From: Gossypium raimondii
Lineage: Eukaryota > Streptophyta > Magnoliopsida > Malvales > Malvaceae
Reading direction: 5' to 3'
NCBI RefSeq assembly: GCF_025698545.1
Contig: NC_068567.1
Coordinates: 3,720,001 to 3,784,000 of the forward strand
DNA: 64,000 bases
The position numbers were made by a program, and so were the translations under genes. Positions 35,701 to 45,849 of the stretch are shown piece by piece. Positions within the stretch are counted from its first letter, which is position 1. Each line of letters begins with the position of its first letter. The notes under the pieces are model-generated. The model made no database searches. It had not been told where the DNA came from and saw only the letters and a program-made list of their open reading frames with translations.

Positions 35701-36141
35701 GGGAATTGGACCGCTGAATTGGTTATTGTTCAAATAAAGAAAGACCAAAAACGAACAATTTCGTATCTCCTTGGGAATACTTCCGCTGAACCGATTGTAA
35801 GACAGATCAAGAAACTTCAAGTGGGTCAACCCACCAATACTGGGGTCCACGGTTCCAGAAAGGTTCATTTTACTCAAATCAACAGACCAAACCACTGGCT
35901 TGTAGTATGAAGAACAACTGACACCGGTCCATCCACAAGGTGTCTCATCAGTGGACTTCCAGTTCCAAAGATAGTTGTACTCATCACGAAAACCATTCTT
36001 AAGCTCCAGTAGCAACTGTCCCTCAGAATTTAACCCGTCGGTTATAGTAACCAGTAGAGCAAAAACCGGTAAAAACCTCCAAAATCCAATTTCCAAAAGC
36101 CTACTTGATTCAAAATTCTTCAACATTTTAGTAAATGCCAT
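32735..36141 (-). CDS. LRR receptor-like protein kinase, subfamily XI (At5g63930/At2g33170-like)
   Basis: Two exons, 33186-36141 and 32735-33099, joined across an 86-bp GT-AG intron give 1106 aa. The protein has a signal segment (~20-37), an LRR N-cap with PCGWTGVSC, and over twenty LRRs of the L-x-x-L-x-L-x-x-N-x-L-x-G-x-I-P type to about residue 700. A membrane span lies at ~747-770, then a Ser/Thr kinase domain. In the kinase, the G-loop GRGACG is at ~821-826, the ATP lysine ~842 (AVKRL), HRD ~938-940 (RD kinase), DFG ~958-960, and the intron falls within the APE motif (P|EYAYT). All catalytic residues are intact. The ATG at 36141 is chosen; the reading frame extends upstream only to a non-ATG codon, and an intron acceptor (TTTTGCAG) lies between, ending at 36152. 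The family is plasma-membrane peptide receptors; the closest remembered relatives are At5g63930 and At2g33170. The ligand is unknown. Confidence 0.93.
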
Positions 36142-36151
36142 AGTCTGTACC

Positions 36152-37419
36152 CTGCAAAACCGCAATTACTGCAATTACAACCCTAAAGAACAACATAAAC
36201 ACCCATAGCACCCACCAAAAGGATAACATTTGTACCCATTGGATAAACTTTATACTTTGACCACATTGGAAAGGATCTACAAACAGGTTATCAACAAAGT
36301 ATGCCTACTTCCCAACACGCAAGAACGAAAGAAAAAACATAGTTTTAGGCAATGGACCAAACCCCTAATCGAGAACGGATCTGAAAGAGAAACATGAACT
36401 TTTCAAAAACAAATTCATCCATTTTCTAATCATTCCATCAAAACAAACCAACTTTAACTTTAGAAATCAAATAAATCTGCTAATACTATCATATCAATTC
36501 ACAAATTTCAACCAGCTATATAAGGAATCGGTATAACGGATTAGAAACCAGTTGAAAACCCACCAAAAATCAACCCAAATTTAAAGATTAAAAACAAAGA
36601 GAAGCTGGAAAAGGGGTGAAACATGAAACATAAAAAGCATAGCTCTTCGGTCAATCGATCCTGCAGTACCTTGTAATCGAACTATGAGATAAACAAAAGC
36701 ACCAACTCCACAAATTTCACTGCAATTCCCTGATGAACACAAAGTGAAAACCACTGCATTTAGTACTAATACAAACAACAAAACTTAAAAGCAACTCCAC
36801 AAATTAACTAAATGTAAAAAGATACAAAACAAGACGGTATAAAATTAATTTCTCATCCTTCACCTAATTTTTCCATTATATAGAGAGATCCATAACACAG
36901 CAAACATGCAAAGATTAAACAGAGTTCTGCAACATTGCAATACTCACATTCAATTTTTTTGGCACACAATTGAAACATTCTTTTATCAGTCAAAAGCAGA
37001 ATTTTTCTGGGTGTACGTTCAAAATCCGTCAAAAGGCAGCATAGTATATTCCCATCCAATATAAAATGAAAAAAAAAAACTTTACAGTAAACCCCACATA
37101 CACATTTCTCCATCAAACTTTGAAAGAAATCTGATATTTCCCAAGACAAAAAACGAATCTCATAGACAAAATAAAATTTTCAATCTTAAGCATATAAACA
37201 CCATAAAAAAATATATATTCTGGCATGTAAAAGAACATGAAAAAACAGCTAACAGTACTTTTCTGGGATTGAACTTTTTTCCCTCAAAACATCAACTTCA
37301 AGCTTTAACAATGACAGCAAACAAAAACCCACCATTCACAACCATTGCAAAACCATGGGTGAGACCCATTAAAGCATTTAACGGAAGAAAAAGAAAAAAA
37401 GTTACTTTTCAGAACTTAC
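36152..37419 (-). other. Probable 5'UTR intron of the LRR receptor kinase gene
   Basis: On the minus strand AAA|GTAAGTTCTG (donor at 37418-37419) and TTTTGCAG|GGTACAG (acceptor at 36152-36153) would remove ~1.27 kb and place the 5' leader just before ATG at 36141. The region has no conserved coding frame. This is inferred from splice consensus only. Confidence 0.45.
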
Positions 37420-37726
37420 TTTATTTCTATAAGACACCAAAGCAAACCACCTTTGCTTCTGCTTCTTTGGCATCTGGATTTGGCAGCAATGGTTGATCCA
37501 TTAAGCAACCAAAAGAACTTCAAAGAAATGGATTTAGCAATGTAGAAATTGGAATAACAAAATAAAATAAAATAAAATAATCAAATTGGGAGGGTTATTC
37601 CATCAAGCACCAAAAAAAAAAATTTATGTCAAAACTTTTTCAAAGAGGTAAGAAAAAATCTCAGGAAATTTGGGGTTTTATTGGAATTAATTGTGGCAAT
37701 TTTGATCTTACAAGGTAGCTACTGCA

Positions 37727-37752
37727 AAGCATATATATATATATATATATAA
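37727..37752 (-). promoter_or_regulatory. AT-dinucleotide tract, possible TATA region of the LRR kinase gene
   Basis: An (AT)n run of about 25 bp followed on the minus strand by a CT-rich leader. It sits ~310 bp upstream of the inferred 5'UTR donor and may serve as the TATA region. It could also be just a microsatellite. Confidence 0.3.
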
Positions 37753-38439
37753 GAGCTTATTTAAAGTACATGAATATTTAAGTACAGGTAAGCAAATCTT
37801 TTCTTTTTCTTTTGTGGGTAATTTATTTATGATTATCATATCAATGTCTTAAAACCAATTTTATTTAGGATAATTATCTTGTAGTTGGTGAAAATTTTAA
37901 GGAGAAATTATTACATTAAAATTTGGTTTTTTAAATATTTTAATCAATAATTTCAGAAATTTTCATCACATGTTCTTTTCTTTTAACAATATCTCTTTTG
38001 ATACAATAAATAAAACTACTCGTAGCCTCTTTCAACTCATAAATAGAATCTAATAAAATATTAATTTCATTAATTTAATCTATTTATTTTTAAAATAATA
38101 TTTATTTTAAATAAAAATAATTAATAAATTTATCTCAAAAGGTAATTTTGTTTCAAAAGTGAATTTTAATTCTGATTACATGGGAAATTTTATTGCTATT
38201 ATTCTTTAATAGTATAAGGTTAAAACATTATATATAAAATTTGATTTTATGTAATTTTATATTTAAAATTTTATTAAAATAAAAATATAATTTAAAAACA
38301 AAAAGTTATTTGGATAATTTAATCTCTCCTTCTTAAAAGTAAAATTTTAAATTATTATATTTTTAAAATAATATATTATAAAAATTAGTAAAAATAATTT
38401 TTTAACAATATTATTATAGGCTCGATCATATATTTTTCT

Positions 38440-38585
38440 TTTACTATAATATCTAAAATTATCCGTAATTCCTTCCTAATCCATAAATAAGAAAATAATA
38501 TGTTTCAGCGCGCTTAAATCCGTGTATCTTTATATTGACAATAATACTTATATCAATCGAGCTAATATTCAACCGGTAATAACAG
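38440..38585 (-). repeat. tRNA-derived SINE, family A, copy 1
   Basis: Minus strand: TTAGCTCGATTGATATAAG (box A) and, ~30 bases on, CGGATTTAAGCGCGC (box B position), then the shared body '...tatttatggatt...gaat-attacggataattttagat'. A partial copy of the tail is at about 37985-38080. Confidence 0.65.
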
Positions 38586-38734
38586 ATTAAGTCTTAACGC
38601 AATTAATAATACTATTAAGGACTTAAAATTTGGGTAGACAAGCATAAAATGATGGACTAAGATGTGGGACCTACACTTTTTAGTCTCTAATGATGTGATG
38701 TAAAATGTATATATTATGTAGCAGACAAAAGGGA

Positions 38735-38815
38735 TCTACATGGATCGAACCGGACCGGGCCCACGAAATGGGGTGAGATAGCGGCTTAAGCTGTCTAACC
38801 ACTTTGCTGTATGTT
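38735..38815 (-). repeat. tRNA-like SINE head, family C
   Basis: Minus strand: GCAAAGTGGTTAGACAGCTTAAG (box A-like) and GGTCCGGTTCGATCCATG (perfect box B GGTTCGATCC). No acceptor stem pairs, so this is not a tRNA gene. It is probably another tRNA-derived SINE. Confidence 0.45.
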
Positions 38816-38970
38816 ACATCTTGAAAGCTGAATGTCTGATAACTAATCATGCAATCTTGAAAGCTGAGTTTCATACTTAAAATTTATTTACATATATATT
38901 AATTACAATAATATGAATAATTTATGTTATATAAATTTTAAAAATATTTATGTATCTTATTTCATCAAAC

Positions 38971-39262
38971 CTCTCTCCGAGACAGTGCCCAGATTGTTAC
39001 GACTTTTGTGCAGGTCGAAACTTACCCGACAAAGAATTTCGCTACCTTAGAATTGTCATAGTTACAACCAATGTTCAGGGGGCTCCGATCGTCGACTCCC
39101 CTGTCATCAAGTCACCAACATCCTTGACCTTCTGACACTAGGCAGACGCAGCCCCCATACATGGTCTTACGACTTTGTAGAGATCTGTGTTTTTAGAAAA
39201 CAATCACTGCGACCCCCTTTATGAGGAGGTACTCTTACTCTCGAAGTTACGAGGCTATCTTG
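38971..39262 (-). other. Nuclear plastid DNA insertion: 23S rRNA fragment
   Basis: Read in reverse this is plastid 23S rRNA: recognisable blocks are 'gtgcccagattgttacgac', 'ggtcgaaacttacccgac', 'gaatttcgctaccttag', 'cccccatacatggtcttac' and 'actgcgaccccctttatg'. Many positions that are C or G in the plastid gene as I recall it are T or A here, and ~15 bases are missing near 39205. It is non-functional. The next ~140 bases do not continue into 23S rRNA and I do not recognise them. Confidence 0.85.
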
Positions 39263-39419
39263 TGAAATTACATAAAGACAACGGCGACATCAATTACTTG
39301 CACTTCAAAATCGTAGGAACAAAAAGATCATCATGCATATTAAGAACACTAAGGATTTTCTTGACCGCTAAAAGAGAATATAAATTCTTTTTATATGAAG
39401 AATAATATTAGAGGGTTAT

Positions 39420-40030
39420 CTAGAAATCAAATTTAGGATTTATATTAATTAAATGTTTAAATGTAAATCTTTTATCTATTCATTTACGATCCAATTAATT
39501 TTTTATAAGATTTTGCTTTAAAAAAGAAAAAAGAAAGAAAAACAACTATTGGGGTAGGCTCATCTCCACTCTTATCATACACAATTCATGTATGAATTTT
39601 AGTTTAGTAGGTAAAAATTGACCATATTGGTCTTTGTAATATGAGAATAAGAAGAAAAATTGCAATTTCCAAGATTTGTTGGGCAGAGAGATGATTCAGC
39701 CTTCATTCTGGATTTTTATACCATTTTTTATTCAAAATTTTGGAAAAAAGTTGTCTACTTCCTTAAGAAACTTGGTTTTGGGACTTTTACATTTCTTAAG
39801 GAACAAATAAAGCACAGAAATTGGGTGATTTGGGTTGAAATAGTTTGGATTTTAAGATATTTGGATTTAGGATTTATATCTTTTCAATTTCAAGATTATT
39901 TCTTAATATATATGGTAATTTTCATTTACATGTCTTATAGTTTAATTCATGAAATTTAAATAAACTTGATGTCAAGTTACGGGTATTTTAGATAGACTGA
40001 TCCTATTACAAGAATGATGTTTGGATAGGA
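39420..40030. other. Intergenic, possible LINE-derived DNA
   Basis: 39660-39959 has a 99-codon open frame with Phe/Tyr-rich, low-complexity translation. It lies directly before a LINE RNase H remnant and may be its 5' debris, but no motif supports a call. Confidence 0.3.
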
Positions 40031-40034
40031 TTTT

Positions 40035-40250
40035 GATCCAGGCTGATAGTCTGGAGATAGTTCAAGCAATCCAAGACAATACTTTGACAAACTCGAACTC
40101 AACTATAGTCAGGTAAATTCAATAGATGCAACAGAATAAGGAGTATTGGGTGATAAGATATGTTCTTAAGGAAATTAATCATGTTGCTGGTTTGATTATC
40201 AAATTGTCATCTGCTAATATGGAAGGGGTCGACACTCCTATGAAATTACT
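40035..40250 (+). pseudogene. LINE RNase H remnant
   Basis: Plus-strand codons read LIQADSLEIVQAIQDN ... NSNSTIVR ... YWVIRYVLKEINHVAG, the E/D-S-L-E-x-V and (V/I)-x-(R/K)-E-x-N-x-V-A blocks that close plant LINE RNase H domains. One in-frame stop and missing flanking domains show decay. Confidence 0.6.
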
Positions 40251-40469
40251 TCAAATTTAAATCTCTATAATCTTTATTGAAAAAAAACTCATAATGTCAA
40301 TATTCCTTAACTTCAATCTCTATCTTAAATGGTTGTTTTGAAGCACTAATATAGAAACAGATATGATAAGAACATATAATTTATTAAGCTTAGAAGTAAA
40401 AAATAAGAAACCAAGTTTTGTTAGCATAGGTCTCTTAATGACATCTTACAAATAAATTACTTCGATGCT

Positions 40470-40860
40470 CATTAGAGAGCATCTTTTCGAATGCTTGTGT
40501 GAGAGTTTTCTTTGTAGCTTCTAATCTTATTTGATTTGTATTATGGTACTTGTATATTCAGGTATTCTTTAGAGCGTAACCGTTGATTGTGGGATGTTTG
40601 GGGTGAGTAATTGTAATAATTGAGGTTCATTATCGAAATTGCAATTATCCAATGTTGTAAGGATAAATTGAGCTTTAGACAATAAGTAATTTAGATCGAT
40701 TGTTTAATAAAATCATTCATTAAAGCTCTATAGAGTAAGATTGTTGAATCCGAATTGCATTAACAAATATTGTGTATTAATCATTTTATTTGCTTCGCTT
40801 GCTTTCGAACCTGTTAATTATACTCGCTTGTTCCAATTTTTGTTGCAACATAAAATAAAA
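40470..40860 (+). repeat. Copia LTR remnant related to 5141-5991
   Basis: Shared phrases in order: 'ggggtgagtaattgtaa', 'gttcattatcgaaattgcaat', 'gtaaggataaattgag', 'aataaaatcattcat', 'gaatccgaattgcattaaca'. The 3' border followed by 'ccaatttttgttgcaac' could be the LTR end. Confidence 0.55.
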
Positions 40861-40949
40861 CAATTGATCGAACCAAAGACTATTTCCAATTAAATGTGGT
40901 TTTGTTTTTTTTTTAACATTAATCTCGTTATAAATTCTTATCATATATG

Positions 40950-41095
40950 TTCTTTTTGATACAATGCCTAAAACTACTCATAACCCCTCCCCAACCCTTA
41001 AATAAAGAGATAATGCATTTCAGCACACTCAAACCCACGTCCTTCTACATTGATAACAATACCTACGCCAATTGAATTAAAACTCAATCGATAGA
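40950..41095 (-). repeat. tRNA-derived SINE, family A, copy 2
   Basis: Minus strand: GAGTTTTAATTCAATTGGCG (box A), GTGGGTTTGAGTGTGCTGAA (box B), then 'ttatctctttatttaagggttgggg' and 'atgagtagttttaggcattgtatcaaaaa'. It is the best preserved 3' half of the family in this window. Confidence 0.7.
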
Positions 41096-41129
41096 TGTGA
41101 TCCATCTACATAAAAACACATAGAAAATG

Positions 41130-41280
41130 TTTTTATATAATGCATAAAATTACTTATAGTCCCTCCTGATCAACTCTTAAATAAAATGATAATATGCTTT
41201 AACATACTCAAACCTATATCTTTCCGCACTGATAACAATATCAATATTAATTAAATTAAAACCCAATGTACAGATGTTAT
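41130..41280 (-). repeat. tRNA-derived SINE, family A, copy 3
   Basis: Same order of blocks as copy 2, only ~40 bp further on and in the same orientation. Box A GGGTTTTAATTTAATTAATA is more decayed. Confidence 0.6.
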
Positions 41281-41599
41281 GCATCGGTTGAATGTGTGGA
41301 GAAAGTTTTGATTTAATATATCTCATGTACATATTTTCTTCCTCTAATTTTGTGCATATAATATTTTATTTAGTACTTTGGATCTGAAGAGGTTGATTAT
41401 TGGTCAACACGCCATATTTTCTTTAATCTTAAAATTTACAAATATTTATGTATCATCACCTAATCTACGAATCGGAGCTGGCATATGCTAATGTGTTATT
41501 ATTCCCTTTGGTTGACTACACCTTTTTTTTTTTAAACAACAAAATTACAGTTAATTAAACTAAAATAAAAAAATTTCTGTAAATAAATACAACCCTTTT

Positions 41600-42060
41600 T
41601 TCCCATCAAAAGTTATTTTGGCTACATTCTTCGGGAGCTTATGTATATGTCTGATTAACGTCAAGTTAGAGGACCTCGAATTATATTCCTGTATAGCTTT
41701 CCTTGCAATATTGACAACCCATTTAAAATACCCCATAGCTCAGCATCAAAGACTGGGCATTTCCTAACCGTCGGTTAAAATTACCAAGAATCTATTCCCC
41801 CTACAATAGCATATCCCAATTTTACCTTAACCGAACCATTAGTTATTCGCACCCAACCACCCATCTAGTTGTACTCGCCCCTCATAACTTGTCTCACAAT
41901 AGAGTTCACCTTGCGAAAAGACGCATACTAGTTAACCCAACTATACGAACCTTTGATAATTTCTTTCGCATTCCATGGCATTCCTTGAAAAATAAGAAAA
42001 TTCTTGTTTTTCTAAATACGCCATGTGACTAGATCAAACAAAACTGACAAATCCTAGGCA
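41600..42060 (-). pseudogene. LINE RNase H remnant
   Basis: Minus-strand codons give GGWVRITNGSVKVKLGYAIVGG and, after a stop, CPVFDAELWGILNG, matching the first strand and the (F/A)-x-A-E-L-W-G/A block of LINE RNase H. The usual catalytic DGS appears as NGS and several stops interrupt it. The region to 42060 (KEIIKGSYSWVN) fits the linker before RNase H. Confidence 0.65.
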
Positions 42061-42109
42061 ATTTTGCAAATTAGACGAAATATTTTTTTATGAATTAGTT
42101 ATTTGATTT

Positions 42110-42515
42110 AATGTTTGTAATGATAAATATATTTGAAAGCCCCTTTATTATAGGGATTTGATTAAATTAGTTTCTCTATTATTAAATAAATTAATTTAGT
42201 TCTGTACTATTGAAAAGAACCAAATAAGACTAAATTGGAATATACTCAACATTTTCGTATAAAATTTCATTTAATGTTTCACAAAGTTAATATTTTTAAA
42301 ACTTTTATGGTTCGTAAATGAAATCTCTTGTTTAAAATTGAATTGTAATTGAAAAAAATTCAAAACTTTTTTATACAACAAATGCTAATTTTGTTACAAG
42401 ACTTATACAATTCATATTATTAATAATATAGTGATTAAATTGATCCATTTAATAATAATGGGACTAACTTGATTCAATTCCTATAATACAATGACCTCCC
42501 AAGTACTTTAACCGA
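42110..42515. repeat. Dispersed repeat D, copy 1
   Basis: ~400 bp from 'cccctttattatagggatttgatt' to 'cctcccaagtactttaacc', with complementary ends (ccctttattatag / ctataatacaatgacc). It matches 54955-55325 in the same orientation. Likely a non-autonomous DNA element. Confidence 0.6.
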
Positions 42516-42544
42516 CTTAAGATTAAGGTTGATGACTTGACTTA

Positions 42545-43675
42545 AGTAGAGGTGTTCATGGAATGGGTTCGAGCCCCTGTATGGTATCGATACAATACAT
42601 AGTTACCCAAGCTTTGTCCAACAAAAGTATAAATCTCAAATTTTGTCCAAACCCACTAATATGTGTAAACGGTTAATCCTATCTCGTATAGGCCCATTCA
42701 TACTATTTTTTTATATTTAAAATTTAATAAATATTTAATAGTTATATATAATATAATTTGATATTTTTCCTTTATTAAAATTTTAAATATATTTTTTAAT
42801 AATAACATTGTATTAAAATATATGAAATTTTCAATAAATTACATTATATGTATAAAAAATATTATAAATTTGAAAATCAATCCAAGTGGGATAATTTTTT
42901 TTGCACAAATCCATTTTTTAGGTGTATATTTTTACCTAAACTTTTCGAAATTGTGATTTTAGACACCGAAAAAAAAAAACCCCACTTACTGCTGCCAACT
43001 AATAATTAAGCCGGAAGAAGCAGGCTGGAATTGTTATCTATAAAAGAAAAAAAAGAGCATTTAAAACAACATTGAATTTAGATCGGGATAAATTTCAAAA
43101 TTATATATGAATTATGGTTTAATGTATATTTTTGTACATAAAATTTTGATTTAATCAAATTTTTATAAATTATCGATATAATATCATTTTATGTTTATAT
43201 ATTGCAGATGTAAATAATTATATTTATTCAATATAGAAATAAATTGATGTATTTATTCATTCAAATATATATGATTGAATCGCAATTAAAGTTTCATGTA
43301 TACATTTTAACCACGATCAAAGTTTCAACAGTATAATCACACTAAATCAAAATTAAAATATCAAATTACACATTAAATCAAAATTTATGTATAATTTTAA
43401 AATTTGTGTCATTTATATTTTCTCTATTTCTTTTATTCTCTCAAATAAAGAAAAGCATGTCAAGTTGTCTATTTGGGGCTATCTCTTCATGGGAACTCTA
43501 TGAAACAAGTAAAAGTGGGTATGGCTAGTGGGCTAACTCTAGAATATGCTAGATGGGGATAACTTCTTTTATTAATTTGGGCCAAAGGGTTACCTAAATT
43601 TTGGGTTATTTCATTTGAATTTGTTAAAATTTTATATTATATTAGTTATTATTATAAATTTAATGTAACTAGATA
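42545..43675. other. Intergenic with repeat debris
   Basis: It starts with TAGAGGTGTTCATGG-AATGGG, resembling the left end of the hAT-like family at 59926, but no matching right end is clear. The remainder is AT-rich; 43450-43545 repeats in shortened form at 43880-43935 and, reversed, at 13906-13970. Confidence 0.35.
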
Positions 43676-43679
43676 ATAT

Positions 43680-43825
43680 CTGTTCTTTTTTACGCAAAGC
43701 TTAAAACTACTCGTAGCTCCTCTTCAATCCATAAATAGAAGGATGATGTGCTTCAACCACTCAAACCCGCATCCTCCTATATTGATAATAATGCCCAGAT
43801 CAATCAAGCTAAGACTCAATCGACT
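43680..43825 (-). repeat. tRNA-derived SINE, family A, copy 4
   Basis: Minus strand: GAGTCTTAGCTTGATTGATCTGG (box A) and GATGCGGGTTTGAGTGG (box B), then the shared body with 'ctatttatggattgaagagg' and 'gagtagttttaag'. Confidence 0.65.
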
Positions 43826-43939
43826 ACCTTTTTAATATTCTATTTTATTTACTTTTGTTATCAAATAAAAAAAAAAGCTTGTCAAGTTGTCTATTTGGGT
43901 TATCTCTTCATGGGAACTTTATGAAACAAAAGATGTTAT

Positions 43940-44955
43940 GTAACCTCCAAAAACAAAAATTGATCTACAATAACTTCTTTGGCTTTCAAATTTTGGGTTA
44001 TTTAAACTGAAATAAAATTTGAATAGAACTCGAACTTGAGCCATCAAAATTTTAGACCCTCAACATTAATATTATTAGTTAAGGTAATAATATTGAAAAC
44101 GAGCCATGAAGCTGCGTTTTAAGCCTAATCCTGACCTAATAAAAAGGTCAAAAGAGTGCTAATCTTAATTTTTTCTATCGGTTTTAGTCTTGAAATCCAA
44201 ATGACCTAATCCAAAATAAGCATATTTAAAATTGACTTAAATCAGAAATGATTCAAAAAAATTAAGTTCCGGATTAATCCGATCTAAATTGACCCTAGCC
44301 AACAGGAGTTGAGTTCTTGTTAGGACGTATTGTTATGGAGGAGCATAGTTGTTATGGGAGTACTATTATGAATAGGGGCGAAGCTAGAAAAATTTTTTAG
44401 GGACTGAAATTAAATTATAATTTTTAATGGTTTATATTTTTATATTTTTTAAAAAATTAAATTAAAATTTTATAATTTTTAGAGGAGATCAAAGTACAAT
44501 TTTTTATTTCCCTAACAACCCCTTAACCACCCCTGATTACAAATTAACAAAAAAATCACAGCTTCAACAGCCTCCATTGCCGTCAAAGGCCCTGAATATA
44601 AACCCCAAGGCCCAAATCACCGCAAGCCATAGTGACCAAACTGCCAGTGAACATCAGTTAGCCACCGCTCCTTTGGAACCCCGTCAAATTCATTTGTTTA
44701 AAAATATGTCTTTTTTTTTAAAAAAAGGAGGAAAATAAAAACAAACAAAATAAAAAAAAATTCTTCTAAAAATAAATCTAACAATTAAGCATTTAGATGC
44801 AGACAGATTCAATATATAAATTTTGTCTAAATTGGTTGATTTCATTGATGGAGTTAAATGTACAAAGTTTTTAAAATATTAGCTTCTTCGTTAATCTTTA
44901 TACAAGTTGGATTTGTAACTCCATTTTTAAATGTTTCTAACTTTCCGATGTTTAG
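43940..44955. other. Intergenic; includes a copy of the '(g)ggggcaaa' repeat
   Basis: A degenerate copy of the short dispersed repeat (25120) lies at about 44375-44535. No coding sequence is seen before the SSL fragment. Confidence 0.4.
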
Positions 44956-44957
44956 AA

Positions 44958-45234
44958 TTACCAAAATTTGCCATTTTCATTTTTGATTGTAACTTTTTGG
45001 AAAAAAATAGTGCTACTATTGATAAAATAAACCATTCCGGTGCTAGTATCGATATCTAATCCATTCGTAAATTTAAATGTAACTCTTTCTATCTTGCCAC
45101 CGTTTCGTCCGATGACTAAAAAATCGAAATAGGCATCTGCAATATATAGATTGCATGTTTGAGTGTTAAATTTCAAACCCAATGGTCCTCCATCTGTAAG
45201 TTCAAGGTTTGAATCTTTGGTGTCAAAACACAAC
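44958..45234 (-). pseudogene. Strictosidine synthase-like (SSL) exon fragment
   Basis: The ~92 codons read as the second-exon core of plant strictosidine synthase-like proteins: GGPLGLKFNTQTCNLYIADAY, LVIGRNGG, FKFTNGLDIDTSTGMVYF and NSST. The normal family sequence has G-R-P-L-G-L and a longer GG-to-FRFTNGLD linker; here it is shortened by a few residues. The expected 5' exon and downstream exons are absent for kilobases on both sides, and stops follow. SSL genes encode beta-propeller proteins of the vacuole/secretory route. This copy is an isolated, non-functional exon next to repeat R. Confidence 0.8.
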
Positions 45235-45389
45235 TTCCTTTCCCTAATTCAACAAAAAAAATTAAAAATTAAAAATTAAAATACTTTAATGAAATAATGG
45301 ATTTATTTAAAATTACAAAAAATTATAAGGATTATATTGTAATAACCTTCCAGTTCTATCGCTAGAACTTCCGAATCATTAAACAGTAA

Positions 45390-45840
45390 TAATTAGATCC
45401 TTGATAAAATTACTAACTATTTCAAACCATAATGTTTTGTAAGCTTACTTTTAATTTCTTCCAACATCCTATGATAATAGATTAAGAAATTTCATTTATT
45501 TGTCAAAAATGTTTTGAGAAAAAATAGTTCATTTTAATATGAAATTTATGTGTTTATTATGATCATGGAAACAAATTTATAAAGTAAAATCATGCGGTAT
45601 TGCCTTACTAAATTCATGCTCTCTACATTATTTCTCAATAAATATGTTTCTTTTCATGTATATCCCATTTTTTTCATTTAGTTATTGAATTTATTAAAAT
45701 AAATATAAATATATGCTCTCTACATTATTTCTCAACAAATATATTTCTTTTCTGGCATTCCATCATTTAATTCTTGAATTTGTTAAAATGCATGATAATA
45801 ATATGTCAAAGCACAAATAAAGTTGTTGGTGGGTTGCTGT
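45390..45840 (+). repeat. Dispersed repeat R, longest copy
   Basis: It runs from 'taatttcttccaacatcctatgataatag' through 'aaagtaaaatcatgcggtattgcctta' and 'tctctacattatttctcaa' to 'gttgttggtgggttgctgtcaa'. The same series recurs at 47638-47760, at 48788-48975 continuing at 51515-51770, and reversed at 19370 and 21985. I cannot assign it to a transposon class. Confidence 0.6.
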
Positions 45841-45849
45841 CAATTTTTA

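Noticed and set aside
35431..35910. 159-codon plus-strand frame opposite the LRR kinase
   Set aside because: It is a shadow of the periodic LRR codons on the minus strand; no domain or promoter.
38735..38815. A tRNA gene on the minus strand
   Set aside because: Box A and box B are good, but I cannot pair an acceptor or anticodon stem; a SINE head is more likely.
38950..39405. Small protein genes over the plastid-like insertion
   Set aside because: The plus-strand frames overlap reverse-complement 23S rRNA and have no independent support.
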